Positions 8,872-17,006 of a stretch of 64,000 nt of DNA are shown here, in pieces. The notes beneath the pieces were generated by a model that saw only the letters and a list, made by a program, of their open reading frames with translations, made no database searches and had not been told where the DNA came from. This DNA is from Deinococcales bacterium (GTDB lineage Bacteria > Deinococcota > Deinococci > Deinococcales > JAAFIG01). Position 1 is the stretch's first letter, and every line of letters begins with the position of its first letter. A program made the translations under genes and the position numbers. The stretch is from positions 1-64,000 of the forward strand of contig JANYHH010000070.1 of the NCBI GenBank assembly GCA_025359505.1. The letters run 5' to 3'.

Positions 8872-8903
8872 AACCCCCGCCATCAGCGGGGGTTAATTTT
8901 TTT
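8872..8903 (+). terminator. Rho-independent terminator after tRNA-Ala
   Basis: The hairpin AACCCCCGC-CATCA-GCGGGGGTT is followed by AA and a run of seven T. It ends the tRNA transcript and may also serve leuB from the other side, whose stop is at 8908. Confidence 0.9.
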
Positions 8904-8907
8904 ACTG

Positions 8908-9942
8908 CTACAACTGCGCCAGCACCGCATCGGTGAACGCCCTCGAGCCACTCACCCCACCCAAGTCCCGCGTCGGATGCGAAAACAGCGATTTTTGCAC
9001 CGCTCCCTCGAGCGCTCGAGCTTGATCTGGGCGGTTGAAGCTGTAGGTCAACATCATCGCCGCACTGAGGATCGTCGCGGCGGGATTGGCGATTCCCTGA
9101 CCAGCGATGTCCGGCGCAGAGCCGTGAATCGGTTCGTACAAACCCACGCGGTCGCCCAGACTGGCGCTCGGCAATAAGCCCAATGACCCCGGCAGCACGG
9201 ACGCCAGATCGGACAGAATATCGCCGAACAGATTCTCGGTCAGGATCACGTCGTAACGCTTGGGGTTCTTAACCAGAATCATCGCGCAACTGTCGACGTA
9301 CTCGTGCGTCAGTTCAATGTCCGAGAACTCGGCCTGATGCACCTCCACAACCACGCGCCGCCAGAACTCCGAAACCTCCAAGACATTGGCTTTGTCCACG
9401 CTGCACACGCGCCCAGAGCGCCCTCTGGCGGCTTGAAACGCCCACCGCGCCGCCCGCTGGACTTCTGCGGTCGTGTAACGAATCGTGTTGAACCCCTGCC
9501 CATCCTCGAGTCCACGCGGCTGCCCGAAGTACGCGCCGCCCAGTAACTCGCGCAGGATCAAAATGTCCACACCGCCCGCGATTTCGGGCTTCAGTGGCGA
9601 CAGATGCTCCAAACCCGCGTAGACCTTGGTGGGGCGCAGGTTGGCGTAGACACCGAGCGCCTTCCTGAGCGCCAGCAGTCCAGACTCTGGGCGCAATTCC
9701 CGCGCCACGTGATCCGTGCTGCCGGGCAGCCCGCCGACCGACCCCATGAACACCGCATCCGCACCCAGCGCCGCCTCGAGCACTTCATCACCGAGCGGCC
9801 TGCCGTACTTCTCAGTCCCCGCCAGTCCGAACGCGTATTCGCTGTACTCGAGGTCAGGCGCGACCGCTTTTAGAACCTCAAGGGCGCAACTCACCACTTC
9901 TGGGCCGACTCCATCTCCGGGCAGCACGACGACTTTGGGCAT
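8908..9942 (-). CDS. leuB: 3-isopropylmalate dehydrogenase
   Basis: Oxidatively decarboxylates 3-isopropylmalate with NAD+ in leucine synthesis. 344 aa from ATG 9942, which has AAGGAG 10 bp upstream. Motifs: [11 protein letters not shown] at the N-terminus, [13 protein letters not shown], the [11 protein letters not shown] loop, the conserved CSVDKANVL lysine segment, and [19 protein letters not shown], followed by [12 protein letters not shown] near the nucleotide site. Length and motifs are those of bacterial LeuB rather than isocitrate dehydrogenase. It is the last gene of the minus-strand leu cluster, separated from leuC and leuD by a methyltransferase gene and two small ORFs. Confidence 0.96.
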   Translation of the reverse strand: MPKVVVLPGDGVGPEVVSCALEVLKAVAPDLEYSEYAFGLAGTEKYGRPLGDEVLEAALGADAVFMGSVGGLPGSTDHVARELRPESGLLALRKALGVYANLRPTKVYAGLEHLSPLKPEIAGGVDILILRELLGGAYFGQPRGLEDGQGFNTIRYTTAEVQRAARWAFQAARGRSGRVCSVDKANVLEVSEFWRRVVVEVHQAEFSDIELTHEYVDSCAMILVKNPKRYDVILTENLFGDILSDLASVLPGSLGLLPSASLGDRVGLYEPIHGSAPDIAGQGIANPAATILSAAMMLTYSFNRPDQARALEGAVQKSLFSHPTRDLGGVSGSRAFTDAVLAQL

Positions 9943-9966
9943 AGGGGTTTCTCCTTGGATTCTGGT

Positions 9967-10015
9967 CTCGAGCGTTACCGCGTCGCACAGGCGAAGCGTG
10001 CTTCGCCCCTCCGGT
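9967..10015. repeat. Intergenic degenerate repeat
   Basis: The segment after CTCGAGCGT, containing CGCGTCGCACAGGCGAA, closely matches 15709-15738. It is followed by a small palindrome (GGCGAAGCGTGCTTCGCC). It sits between the methyltransferase stop and leuB. Confidence 0.5.
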
Positions 10016-10028
10016 TTGGGCAATCGGC

Positions 10029-10784
10029 TCACTCTAACTTTTCGTACCGCACGACCAGCATCGGTTCGGTGTGCGCCAGTGGCGAGCCGTCCAAGTTGCG
10101 CTCGAGCTGAATTTCATCTGGGACGCGCTCGAGCAATTCCAGTAACTTTGAGATTTGCGTATCGTCACAACCCGCCATGCCCGTCCACCACGCGAACTCG
10201 AGGCGATACGGCACGATCTGTTCGCGCACCCAAGCCAATCCAGCCGCTCGAGCCAAGTCCTGCCACTCTTGGGCAGTGCGCTGCGTGAAATGCGACCCGT
10301 CTCGAGTGCGCTGAAATTCGTCCACCCACGCTTGGTTTGCCGCCTCGAGCGTGACCTGATCGGCCATCACAAAGCGCCCGTTTGGTTTCAGAACCCGCGC
10401 CACTTCACGTAAAAACTGCTGCGCGTCCCTGAAGTGATGCGGTGCGTGGCGGCTCGTGACCAAATCGAAACTAGCATCCGCGAACGGTAACTTCTCAGCG
10501 CTGCCCTCGAGAAACGTGGCGTTGGACACGCTCTCCTCGAGCGCACGAGCGCGAGCCGACTCGAGCATCTTGACCGCGAGGTCAACGCCCGTGACGTGTG
10601 CCACAAACGGCGCGAAGGTCAGCGCGGTATTGCCCGTTCCCGTGGCAATGTCGAGCATCGCGTCTGTGATTCGCGGCGCAGCGAACTCGAGCATCACCGG
10701 CAGACTCGCGCCCGCGCGATGCACGCTGCTCGAGGCGTAATTGCTGGCGAGTAAATTGAACTGCGCTTCACTGTTCTTCGTCAT
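10029..10784 (-). CDS. Class I SAM-dependent methyltransferase
   Basis: 251 aa from ATG 10784. Methyltransf_11-type domain: motif [14 protein letters not shown], motif [17 protein letters not shown], then [20 protein letters not shown] and a [17 protein letters not shown] strand. The GTGNT loop and FAD/ASFD segment resemble UbiE/menaquinone-type or other small-molecule methyltransferases; the acceptor is unknown. It begins 4 bp after the stop of the small ORF upstream (10789-11013) and is followed by leuB on the same strand, so it is probably part of the leu transcript. Confidence 0.85.
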   Translation of the reverse strand: MTKNSEAQFNLLASNYASSSVHRAGASLPVMLEFAAPRITDAMLDIATGTGNTALTFAPFVAHVTGVDLAVKMLESARARALEESVSNATFLEGSAEKLPFADASFDLVTSRHAPHHFRDAQQFLREVARVLKPNGRFVMADQVTLEAANQAWVDEFQRTRDGSHFTQRTAQEWQDLARAAGLAWVREQIVPYRLEFAWWTGMAGCDDTQISKLLELLERVPDEIQLERNLDGSPLAHTEPMLVVRYEKLE

Positions 10785-10788
10785 GGTT

Positions 10789-11013
10789 TCACCCGTTCCA
10801 CAAGCCACTACCACCCAGCGCTTCCAGCCGCTCGAGCAGCGCGTTGTACGTCGCACTCGAGAACTCTTGTGGGTGAATCGTCACCCATTCTGCCGCTTCC
10901 TAGAGCGTGACGAACTCCAAATCGTGAGGCTCGAGCACGACTGTCGAACGCTCGGAAATGACCAGACGCAAGCGTCCACCCTCGAGATCCACGATCACGC
11001 GACGTTGCGCCAT
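10789..11013 (-). pseudogene. Small ORF (74 codons) with in-frame TAG
   Basis: The frame from ATG 11013 runs to a TGA at 10789-10791 and is broken once, by TAG at 10900-10902 (codon 38). The part before reads as a small beta-rich protein (RRVIVDLEGGRLRLVI...), the part after as helical EAAEWVTIHPQEF and LLERLEALGG. Continuous coding on both sides and tight packing (ATG 1 bp after the preceding stop; TGA 4 bp before the methyltransferase start) argue that this was one gene. The stop lies in CTCTAG, one base from CTCGAG; restoring it gives Glu in VTLEEAAEW. Family unknown. Confidence 0.5.
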
Positions 11014-11014
11014 G

Positions 11015-11266
11015 TCACGCCTCTAGTAAATCTTCGAGGTTACTTTCTAAACGATCCGCACGGCTTGGCGCTCGAGTGCATTCAAATACTTTTTGAATCT
11101 TCCCTCGAGCCAAATCACCCCATTGCCGTTGTCTGAGTTGCTGCAAAATTGCTAAGCGCTGCTGTGGCGTCAAGCTCCACATATGCGCTCGTTTGGCATC
11201 ATCGGCTTCCTTAAAGCTCTGAAAAACTTCAATCACTTCTTGGCAAGCGAGATTGTCTTGATCCAT
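11015..11266 (-). CDS. Small protein, possible antitoxin-like partner
   Basis: 83 aa from ATG 11266, with GAGG about 12 bp upstream. The core MWSLTPQQRLAILQQLRQRQ followed by KIQKVFE resembles small helical proteins with a (S/T)PxERL...LR pattern that often precede a second small gene and are sometimes annotated as antitoxins. The next ORF starts 1 bp after its stop, which fits such a two-gene unit, but the partner is broken and no toxin fold is recognised. It starts 13 bp after leuD. Confidence 0.5.
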   Translation of the reverse strand: MDQDNLACQEVIEVFQSFKEADDAKRAHMWSLTPQQRLAILQQLRQRQWGDLARGKIQKVFECTRAPSRADRLESNLEDLLEA

Positions 11267-11279
11267 CAATAATTTTACC

Positions 11280-11870
11280 TCAGTACGCCGGCTTCGCCTC
11301 ATACGCCGCTATCGCCGCGTCGCGCTTCATGATGTACCCCAGATCATCCACGCCCTCGAGCATGCACGCTTTGCGAAACGGGTCAATTTCAAATCCCGTA
11401 CTCGAGCCATCGGGCAGCGTCACGGTCTGCGAGGGCAGGTCAACAGTGATTGATGCGCTCGGATTTGCCTCGAGCGTCGCCCAGAGTTGCGTAACGGTTG
11501 CCTCGGGCAACACCACAGGCAGCAGCCCGTTCTTGAACGAGTTGTTGTAAAAAATATCCGCGAACGCGGGCGCGATCACGCTGCGAAAACCGTAATCGGT
11601 CAGCGCCCAGACCGCGTGCTCGCGGCTCGAGCCACTGCCGAAATTGCGCCCCGCCACGAGGATCTGAGCGCCCGCGAATTGCGGTTGATTAAGACTGAAC
11701 TCTGGGTTGCTCGAGCCATCCTCCAAGTAGCGCCAGTTGCTGAAGCAGCCGAGTCCCATGCCCTCTTTGGTAACGGCGGTCAGGTACTTGGCGGGGATGA
11801 TCTGGTCGGTGTCCACGTTCTCCACGCGCAGCGGCGCGGCAGTGCTGGTCAAGGTTGTAAAAGAAGCCAT
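11280..11870 (-). CDS. leuD: 3-isopropylmalate dehydratase small subunit
   Basis: Small (swivel) subunit of isopropylmalate isomerase, which with LeuC interconverts 2- and 3-isopropylmalate. 196 aa from ATG 11870, preceded by AAGGAG. It has the LeuD hallmarks ENVDTDQIIPAKYL, the GRNFGSGSSREHAVWAL swivel loop and NNSFKNGLLPVVLP. Length fits bacterial LeuD (about 200 aa). It is separated from leuC by the four-helix-bundle gene, which is unusual because leuC and leuD are normally adjacent. Confidence 0.96.
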   Translation of the reverse strand: MASFTTLTSTAAPLRVENVDTDQIIPAKYLTAVTKEGMGLGCFSNWRYLEDGSSNPEFSLNQPQFAGAQILVAGRNFGSGSSREHAVWALTDYGFRSVIAPAFADIFYNNSFKNGLLPVVLPEATVTQLWATLEANPSASITVDLPSQTVTLPDGSSTGFEIDPFRKACMLEGVDDLGYIMKRDAAIAAYEAKPAY

Positions 11871-11890
11871 GTGATTTCTCCTTGTGATGA

Positions 11891-12365
11891 GGCGAAGGGC
11901 AAAGGGCGAAAGGCGAAGGTAACGGCAGAAAAGTCAGTTTTTCTCGAGGGAGCGGATGAAGGCGCTGAGCATGTTGGTGAGTTCATAGGCAGTTTGCATC
12001 AAGGGTTGTGTTTGCTCGCGCTGGACGAACTCGAGCTTCTCCGCTAAGTGCAAACCGCTGACCACCTCGAGCAGCGAACCTCGGGCAATGTACAGAAAGC
12101 GGGCGAAGTCTTTGGGCGTACCTCGTCCTTTGCCTTCAGCGATATTGAGCGAGACAGACGTGGCAGCGCGGCGAAGTTGCGAGATCAACCCAAAGCGCTC
12201 GAGGTCAGGAAAGGTTTGAGTCAATTTGTAAATCAAAGCTGCCAAATCAACGGAACGGTGATACACCTCGAGTTCTTCAAACGCAAAGTATCCCTTTTGC
12301 ACCATTCGTTCTCGAGAATTCATCGCATCCCCCTAGCCTTTAAGCTCTTCCCTTTGCCTTTCGCC
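11891..12365. repeat. Inverted repeats flanking the four-helix-bundle gene
   Basis: GGCGAAGGGCAAAGGG at 11891-11906 is matched by its inverted copy CCCTTTGCCTTTCGCC at 12350-12365 (one mismatch in 16). They bracket the gene at 11934-12323 between leuD and the leuC stop. A third, solo copy of the motif lies at 38123-38144. The layout suggests a small inserted cassette. Confidence 0.65.
11934..12323 (-). CDS. Four-helix-bundle protein (23S rRNA IVS/Avd type)
   Basis: 129 aa, family of four-helix-bundle proteins encoded in 23S rRNA intervening sequences and related to Avd of diversity-generating retroelements. Diagnostic segments are FEELEVYHRSVDLAALIY, LISQLRRAATSVSLNIAEG and DFARFLYIARGSLLEV. 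These proteins form basic oligomers that bind nucleic acid; function here is unknown. It lies inside the leu operon, between leuC and leuD, in the same direction, flanked by GGCGAAAGGCAAAGGG inverted repeats. No reverse transcriptase or rRNA is nearby. ATG 12323 or an in-frame ATG at 12305 could be the start. Confidence 0.85.
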   Translation of the reverse strand: MNSRERMVQKGYFAFEELEVYHRSVDLAALIYKLTQTFPDLERFGLISQLRRAATSVSLNIAEGKGRGTPKDFARFLYIARGSLLEVVSGLHLAEKLEFVQREQTQPLMQTAYELTNMLSAFIRSLEKN

Positions 12366-12370
12366 TGCCC

Positions 12371-13783
12371 TTAAAGCATTTGACGAACGTCAACGACGCG
12401 CCCGCTGACCGCTGCCGCCGCTGCCATCAGTGGCGACATCAACAAGCTTCTCGAGCCGGGCCCTTGCCGCCCCTGAAAATTGCGGTTGCTGGTGCTGGCG
12501 ACGTATTTGCCCGCGCCCGCTTTGTCCTCGTTCATGGCGAGGCACATGCTGCACCCCGCGCCGCGCCACTCAAAGCCCGCACTGATAAAAATCTGATCCA
12601 GTCCTTCAGCTTCGGCTTTGTTGCGAACGTCTTTACTGCCGGGGACGACGATGCCAAGCACGCCGCTCGAGATGCGTTTGCCTTTGACGATACCCGCCGC
12701 CAAGCGTAAGTCCTCGAGCCGCCCGTTGGTGCAACTGCCGATGAAGACGACATCCACGGGCAGTCCGTCAATCGCTTGACCCGCCTGCAAGCCCATGTAC
12801 TCGAGGGCTGAGGTCAAAGCGCGTTGCTGCGCGGGATTCTCGAGACTTTCGGGGATGTGCCCAGAGATGCCCGTTCCCTGTCCGGGGTTCGTGCCATACG
12901 TGACCATCGGCTCGAGCTGGCTGGCGTCGAGGTGAATTTCACGGTCGAACACGGCGTCCGCATCACTCGGCAGGGTTTTCCAGTACGCGACGGCTCGAGT
13001 CCAGTCCTCACCCTTCGGCGCGTAAGGGCGTCCCTCCACAAAGTCGAACGTCGTCTGATCTGGCGCGATCATGCCCGCCCGTGCGCCCGCCTCGATGCTC
13101 ATGTTGCAGATCGTCATGCGCTCCGCCATGCTCAGCGCTTCAATCGCTTCGCCTCGGTACTCGAGCACGTAGCCCGTGCCACCGTCCGCGCCGATCTGCG
13201 CGATGATCGCGAGGATGATGTCCTTCGCCGTCACGCCGCGCTCGAGTTTGCCGCTGACATTGACCGCCATTGTCTTGGGCTTACTTTGCAGCAAGCACTG
13301 CGACGCGAGCACGTGACCGACTTCGGACGTGCCAATCCCGAATGCCAGCGCCCCAAACGCGCCGTGCGTGCTGGTATGGCTGTCGCCGCAGACAATCGTC
13401 ATGCCGGGATGCGTGATGCCCATTTCTGGCCCCACGACGTGAACCACACCCTGCACCTCGCCATTGATGTCCCACAGGGTCACGCCGAAATCGGCGCAGT
13501 TCTTGCGTAGCGTCTGCACCTGATTGGCTTGCTCAGCGCCCCACATCTCGAGCGGGATCACGTCGGTGGCGTTTGCCATGCGCGTCGGGATGCTGTGATC
13601 CATCGTCGCAAAGGTCTTGTGTGGCTGGCGCACTTGTAAGCCGCGCTCGCGCAGCATTGAAAACGCTTGCGGCGATGTGACCTCGTGAATCAGGTGCGTG
13701 TCGATGTACAGCACCGCTGGCGCTCCCGCATCTTGCGCGACGACGTGTGCATCCCAGACTTTCTCAAACAGTGTTTTTCCCAT
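12371..13783 (-). CDS. leuC: 3-isopropylmalate dehydratase large subunit
   Basis: Catalytic 4Fe-4S subunit of isopropylmalate isomerase; 470 aa from ATG 13783 ([13 protein letters not shown]), with AAAGAGGC upstream. Bacterial LeuC features: [34 protein letters not shown], the first cluster cysteine in FIGSCTNGR, and the CSMC pair in [17 protein letters not shown]. The 470-residue length fits bacterial LeuC, not the shorter archaeal/thermophilic homologue. An upstream in-frame ATG at 13822 adds 13 residues without support. The gene upstream, 22 bp away, is the AT-rich Mrr-like nuclease, so the leu promoter may lie within or before that gene. Confidence 0.97.
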   Translation of the reverse strand: MGKTLFEKVWDAHVVAQDAGAPAVLYIDTHLIHEVTSPQAFSMLRERGLQVRQPHKTFATMDHSIPTRMANATDVIPLEMWGAEQANQVQTLRKNCADFGVTLWDINGEVQGVVHVVGPEMGITHPGMTIVCGDSHTSTHGAFGALAFGIGTSEVGHVLASQCLLQSKPKTMAVNVSGKLERGVTAKDIILAIIAQIGADGGTGYVLEYRGEAIEALSMAERMTICNMSIEAGARAGMIAPDQTTFDFVEGRPYAPKGEDWTRAVAYWKTLPSDADAVFDREIHLDASQLEPMVTYGTNPGQGTGISGHIPESLENPAQQRALTSALEYMGLQAGQAIDGLPVDVVFIGSCTNGRLEDLRLAAGIVKGKRISSGVLGIVVPGSKDVRNKAEAEGLDQIFISAGFEWRGAGCSMCLAMNEDKAGAGKYVASTSNRNFQGRQGPGSRSLLMSPLMAAAAAVSGRVVDVRQML

Positions 13784-13805
13784 AAGTGCCTCTTTCATAT
13801 ATGCC

Positions 13806-14558
13806 TTACACAAGTCCTGCATTCTCTAGATTTTTTCCCAACTCTGCTAAATCGGAATAGTGAAGAAGTAAGATTGATGTATTTTTCGCGAGTATTTTTG
13901 CAGATTCAGTATAATCTTGGTTTGCTATCACAGCGCCAAAATCCGCTGATTCAAATTCTCTACCCGCAAGAACTTCTTGTACCGCCTTATTTCCAATTGG
14001 TTGCGAATAGAGCTTACATTGAAAAACAAATAGTAATTCTTTATATTGTGCAACGATGTCAATTCCCTGATCGCCACTTTTTTTGGTCAAATGCCCTTTC
14101 CATCCAGAAGATTCGAGTATCTCTAAACAATATATTTCAAAATCTTGTGGTGAAATTTTATCAACATTAATTGTCTCAAGTGGAGTTGATTGAGATTTTT
14201 TAGCAACAACATCAGTAATTCTATCTCTTAGCATACGAAGGCTTAGAAATTCTTCAGTAAAGTTTTGCATACGAGTTTTGAGTACTGTTTCAATAAAATA
14301 ATCTAGTTCCGTATCCCAACGGTCAAACACAAGATTTCCATATTTGTCTTGAAAAACAGATTGTCTAAATGTTTTGATTAACGTTTTACTGTGTAACTGC
14401 AAAAATTTCTCTAATTCCACATCAAATTGGCTTCTTCGTTTTGTTTCTTCCTCTTGCGATTTATCATTTAAGATTTTGGAAACAAAAAAGACAATCAAGG
14501 TGATGAATACCATAACCACCAAAGTTATTAAAAGAATGTTTACTGTTGTATTTTGCAT
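13806..14558 (-). CDS. Membrane-anchored Mrr-like restriction endonuclease-fold protein
   Basis: 250 aa. An N-terminal membrane helix (residues 7-30, [19 protein letters not shown]) is followed by a charged, helical region to about 140 and a C-terminal Mrr_cat-type nuclease domain. The nuclease core shows the PD-(D/E)xK pattern: [10 protein letters not shown] and FVFQCKLY (Asp then Gln-x-Lys). Such proteins cleave DNA, often methylated DNA; the substrate is unknown. The gene is markedly AT-rich and has no CTCGAG copy, unlike its neighbours, so recent acquisition is likely. It is inserted directly before leuC on the same strand. Confidence 0.82.
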   Translation of the reverse strand: MQNTTVNILLITLVVMVFITLIVFFVSKILNDKSQEEETKRRSQFDVELEKFLQLHSKTLIKTFRQSVFQDKYGNLVFDRWDTELDYFIETVLKTRMQNFTEEFLSLRMLRDRITDVVAKKSQSTPLETINVDKISPQDFEIYCLEILESSGWKGHLTKKSGDQGIDIVAQYKELLFVFQCKLYSQPIGNKAVQEVLAGREFESADFGAVIANQDYTESAKILAKNTSILLLHYSDLAELGKNLENAGLV

Positions 14559-14606
14559 AATCTCTCCTGCTAAAAGTTAGTTACGTTTGGTCAATGCCTT
14601 AATCTA

Positions 14607-15266
14607 TCAAATTGCGTTTTTCATTCCCCGAACCTGCAAGCCACCACTCTCGAGCAATGCGGTCAACACGCGGCTTCTCGAGCGTTCGAGGTGCGCTTTT
14701 AGCTCGAGTTCGACTTGCACTGCGTTTCCGGCGATGACCAGTTCTAGGATGCGTTTATGTTCAATATTGGCGCGGGTGCGTCCGGCTTCTGTGCCCGCCT
14801 CGAAAGACCGTGCTCGAGCCAGTCGCACCAGCACGTCCTCGAGCGCCCTGACCATGAAGGCGTTGCCACTGAGTTTAGCCAGTTGCACGTGAAAATCCGT
14901 GGCGTCGCGCAGGTAACTTTGCATCGGCTCGAGCGGATTGACGGCGCTGAGCTTGGTTTGCAGCGCCTCGAGTTGGGCGGGGTTGCTCTTTTGCACGGAC
15001 AGCTTGGCGGCACTGGTTTCGATGACCTCGCGCCAGTCGCAAGCTTGCGTGATCTCACTGAGGTCAATCGGCGCGACGCTGTAGCCGCGACCGGATTTGA
15101 CGACCAAGCCCTCCGCCTCGAGCTTCAGTAAAGCGCCGCGTACCGTCGTGCGGCTGGCGTCCAGCAGCGGCTCGAGTCCGCGTTCGGTCAGGGCTGCGCC
15201 GGGTGATAGCTCGAGGCGCAGGATCGCGTCGCGGAGTTTCTCTAAAGCGGAGGCGCTGAGGATCAC
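14607..15266 (-). CDS. GntR-family regulator (FCD type)
   Basis: 219 aa from GTG 15266. It has an N-terminal winged helix (SALEKLRDAILRLELSPG, then TERGLEPLLDASRTTVRGALLKLEAEGLV) and a C-terminal all-helical FCD ligand domain, with metal-ligand candidates Asp/His in DATDFHVQLAKLSGN and His in IEHKRILELV and LKAHLERS. Ligands of this class are typically organic acids; none is indicated. The palindrome TGGTATACCA at 15275-15284, just before the start, probably serves autoregulation. The DNA recognition region retains the class layout, but the usual LxExxLA segment is divergent. Confidence 0.85.
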   Translation of the reverse strand: MILSASALEKLRDAILRLELSPGAALTERGLEPLLDASRTTVRGALLKLEAEGLVVKSGRGYSVAPIDLSEITQACDWREVIETSAAKLSVQKSNPAQLEALQTKLSAVNPLEPMQSYLRDATDFHVQLAKLSGNAFMVRALEDVLVRLARARSFEAGTEAGRTRANIEHKRILELVIAGNAVQVELELKAHLERSRSRVLTALLESGGLQVRGMKNAI

Positions 15267-15273
15267 GGTGCGC

Positions 15274-15298
15274 TTGGTATACCATTTGGTATCCCAAA
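15274..15298. promoter_or_regulatory. GntR-type operator, tandem palindromes
   Basis: TGGTATACCA (15275-15284) is a perfect palindrome, followed directly by the imperfect TTTGGTATCCCAAA (15285-15298). Both lie within 33 bp of the GntR start codon. They match the TGGTATACCA-type sites of FCD-class GntR regulators and suggest autorepression. Confidence 0.6.
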
Positions 15299-15362
15299 AT
15301 GCAAGCTGCTTTCTCCCAAAAAAGATTCAGCGCCCGAGGCTGGTGTCCTCGAGCGCTGGCGT

Positions 15363-15449
15363 TGGTGGGCAGGGATGGATTCGAACCATCGTAGACATTA
15401 CATCAATGGATTTACAGTCCATCTCCTTTAACCACTCGGACACCTACCC
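15363..15449 (-). tRNA. tRNA-Tyr (GTA)
   Basis: An 87-nt class II tRNA with a long variable arm. Acceptor GGGTAGG pairs with CCTGCCC; the anticodon loop contains GTA; the T-loop is TTCGAAT; CCA is encoded. It follows tRNA-Thr on the same strand by 39 bp, like the thrU-tyrU order of E. coli. Confidence 0.95.
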
Positions 15450-15488
15450 GCTCACCACGCACCCCAAAGTTGGTCAAACAAAGGGTTT

Positions 15489-15564
<76 letters not shown>

Positions 15565-15874
15565 TGACTGACGATTGGGTTTCGAGGGCTGTTACGCGCT
15601 CGAGCGAGGAGATTACCGCAGGGGTCGCACGCAAGTCAAGACTGGCGTTTTGGCGTAGCAGCAAGCTGTTTCACCAGCGTAGCGGCTTGCCATTGCAAGC
15701 CGTGCCCCTCGAGCGTCAACGCGTCGCACAGGGCGAACACAGTGCAGATTGCACGCATGGGCGTGACGTTCGCCCCTACAAAAGCCGTGCTGCTCGAGCA
15801 ATCGCGTCAATCCCGTAGGGGCGGGCCGCTCGCCCCTGCAACGCGAGAACGACACCAGCGTCTCGAGAGAGACC
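15565..15874. repeat. Gene-free region with GTAGGGGCG-type intergenic repeats
   Basis: There is no supported gene. It holds a patchwork of degenerate repeats: 15709-15738 (matching 9967-9995), 15749-15768 (identical to 1-20), and an inverted pair around CGCCCCTAC (15771-15779) and GTAGGGGCG (15812-15820). A similar unit occurs near 38250-38285. The tRNA-Thr promoter should lie in the first 60 bp. Confidence 0.55.
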
Positions 15875-16858
15875 TCATCGCCCTAACAAGCTCGAGGCAG
15901 CAGCCCAACCGCTCTGCACGGCGTTCTCGACTCGAGTGCCGTACCCATCCGTCTCGCACCAATCGCCGCAGAAAATCAGGCTGCCCTGCTCGAGCATCGG
16001 CGCGGGGTGCAATGTGTCGGCTCTGGCGTAACGCCAGCGGTGCGCGACGGCTTGCGTGATCTCGAGGTCTGAGCCAAACACCTCGAGCGCGGCGGCTTGC
16101 ATCAGCGGCGCAATCTCCTCAGCCGTCCGCTCGAGATGCGCGGCGCTCCACGCGGGGTTGGCGTGCAGCACCAGCGCGGGCGAGGATTCGCGCTTGGTGT
16201 GTTCCAGACTGGCCCACTCGAGGACGGGGTGCGTCAGCTTGACGCCGCGCCAGTCCACCTTCGGGTGAGCACGCAACTGCGCGAGTAGCGCCCAGCACGG
16301 TTGCCACGTCACCCGCTCGAGGGCTGCGAGCGTGACTGGCTCGAGGTGAGGGCGGGTCAGGTTGAGGGCTTGCGGCGTCGGGGCGCTGACGATCACCGCG
16401 TCCGCCTTTCGCGTCTCCCCTGTCGCCAATGTGACCGTCCAGCCAGATTCACTCGGCTCGAGTCCCGTGACGGTCGCGCCGACCTCGAGCGTGAAGGTGG
16501 CGCTTGTGCCGCGCAGGTGCTTGGCGAGCGCGTTCATGCCGTCACTGGCAATGTATCGCGGGTGCGAATCGCTCGGTGCGGTCAGTGCGCCATCGCGCCA
16601 CTGATGAAAGCCTTTCGTCCAGACGCGCACCGCGCCCGCTTCCTCGAGCGCTTGGATCAGTGTAGTGAAGCGCTCCCCCCTTGCGGTGAAGAACGGTGCG
16701 CCGTGATCGAGCACTGCGCCTTCCCAGCGGCGGGTCGCGCTGCGTCCACTGATGCCGCGTGACTTCTCGAGAACCGTGACGGCATGACCAGCCGCGTGAA
16801 GATCGGTTGCGGCGGCGATGCCACTCAAGCCTGCGCCAATGACGATGATGCTTTGCAC
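15875..16858 (-). CDS. Renalase-like FAD-dependent oxidoreductase
   Basis: 327 aa. The N-terminal FAD Rossmann fold (IIVIGAGLSGIAAATDL, then VTVLEKSRGISGR) is followed by the renalase-type segment LDHGAPFFTAR and a C-terminal FAD contact LIFCGDWCETDGYGTRVENA. Renalase-family enzymes oxidise aberrant reduced nicotinamides; bacterial members are often unnamed amine-oxidase-like proteins, so the substrate is tentative. Length fits the family. It stands alone between the tRNA cluster and the alkaline phosphatase. Confidence 0.82.
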   Translation of the reverse strand: MQSIIVIGAGLSGIAAATDLHAAGHAVTVLEKSRGISGRSATRRWEGAVLDHGAPFFTARGERFTTLIQALEEAGAVRVWTKGFHQWRDGALTAPSDSHPRYIASDGMNALAKHLRGTSATFTLEVGATVTGLEPSESGWTVTLATGETRKADAVIVSAPTPQALNLTRPHLEPVTLAALERVTWQPCWALLAQLRAHPKVDWRGVKLTHPVLEWASLEHTKRESSPALVLHANPAWSAAHLERTAEEIAPLMQAAALEVFGSDLEITQAVAHRWRYARADTLHPAPMLEQGSLIFCGDWCETDGYGTRVENAVQSGWAAASSLLGR

Positions 16859-16977
16859 GCGTCTCAGTTTGCGACATCCTCGGCTCGAGCGCTAGGGATA
16901 GTGACAGACTCGAGGCTTATTGAGCATATTTTCTCAAATTATGAGCTGATTGATGGTTTGACGATTCCATGACAAAG

Positions 16978-17001
16978 CCTCCGTAGCGTCTCACTCGGAG
17001 G
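16978..17001 (+). promoter_or_regulatory. Possible hairpin sequestering the alkaline phosphatase ribosome binding site
   Basis: CCTCCG (16978-16983) can pair with CGGAGG (16996-17001) across a 12-nt loop. The 3' arm contains the GGAGG Shine-Dalgarno element 5 bp before ATG 17007. A 6-bp GC-rich stem is modest, so a regulatory role is a guess. Confidence 0.4.
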
Positions 17002-17006
17002 GCAAT

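Noticed and set aside
11013-11015. Functional toxin-antitoxin module next to leuD
   Set aside because: The second ORF is broken and shows no toxin fold, so only a hint is recorded in the feature list.
11934-12323. Diversity-generating retroelement
   Set aside because: The four-helix-bundle protein is Avd-like, but there is no reverse transcriptase, template repeat or variable repeat nearby.
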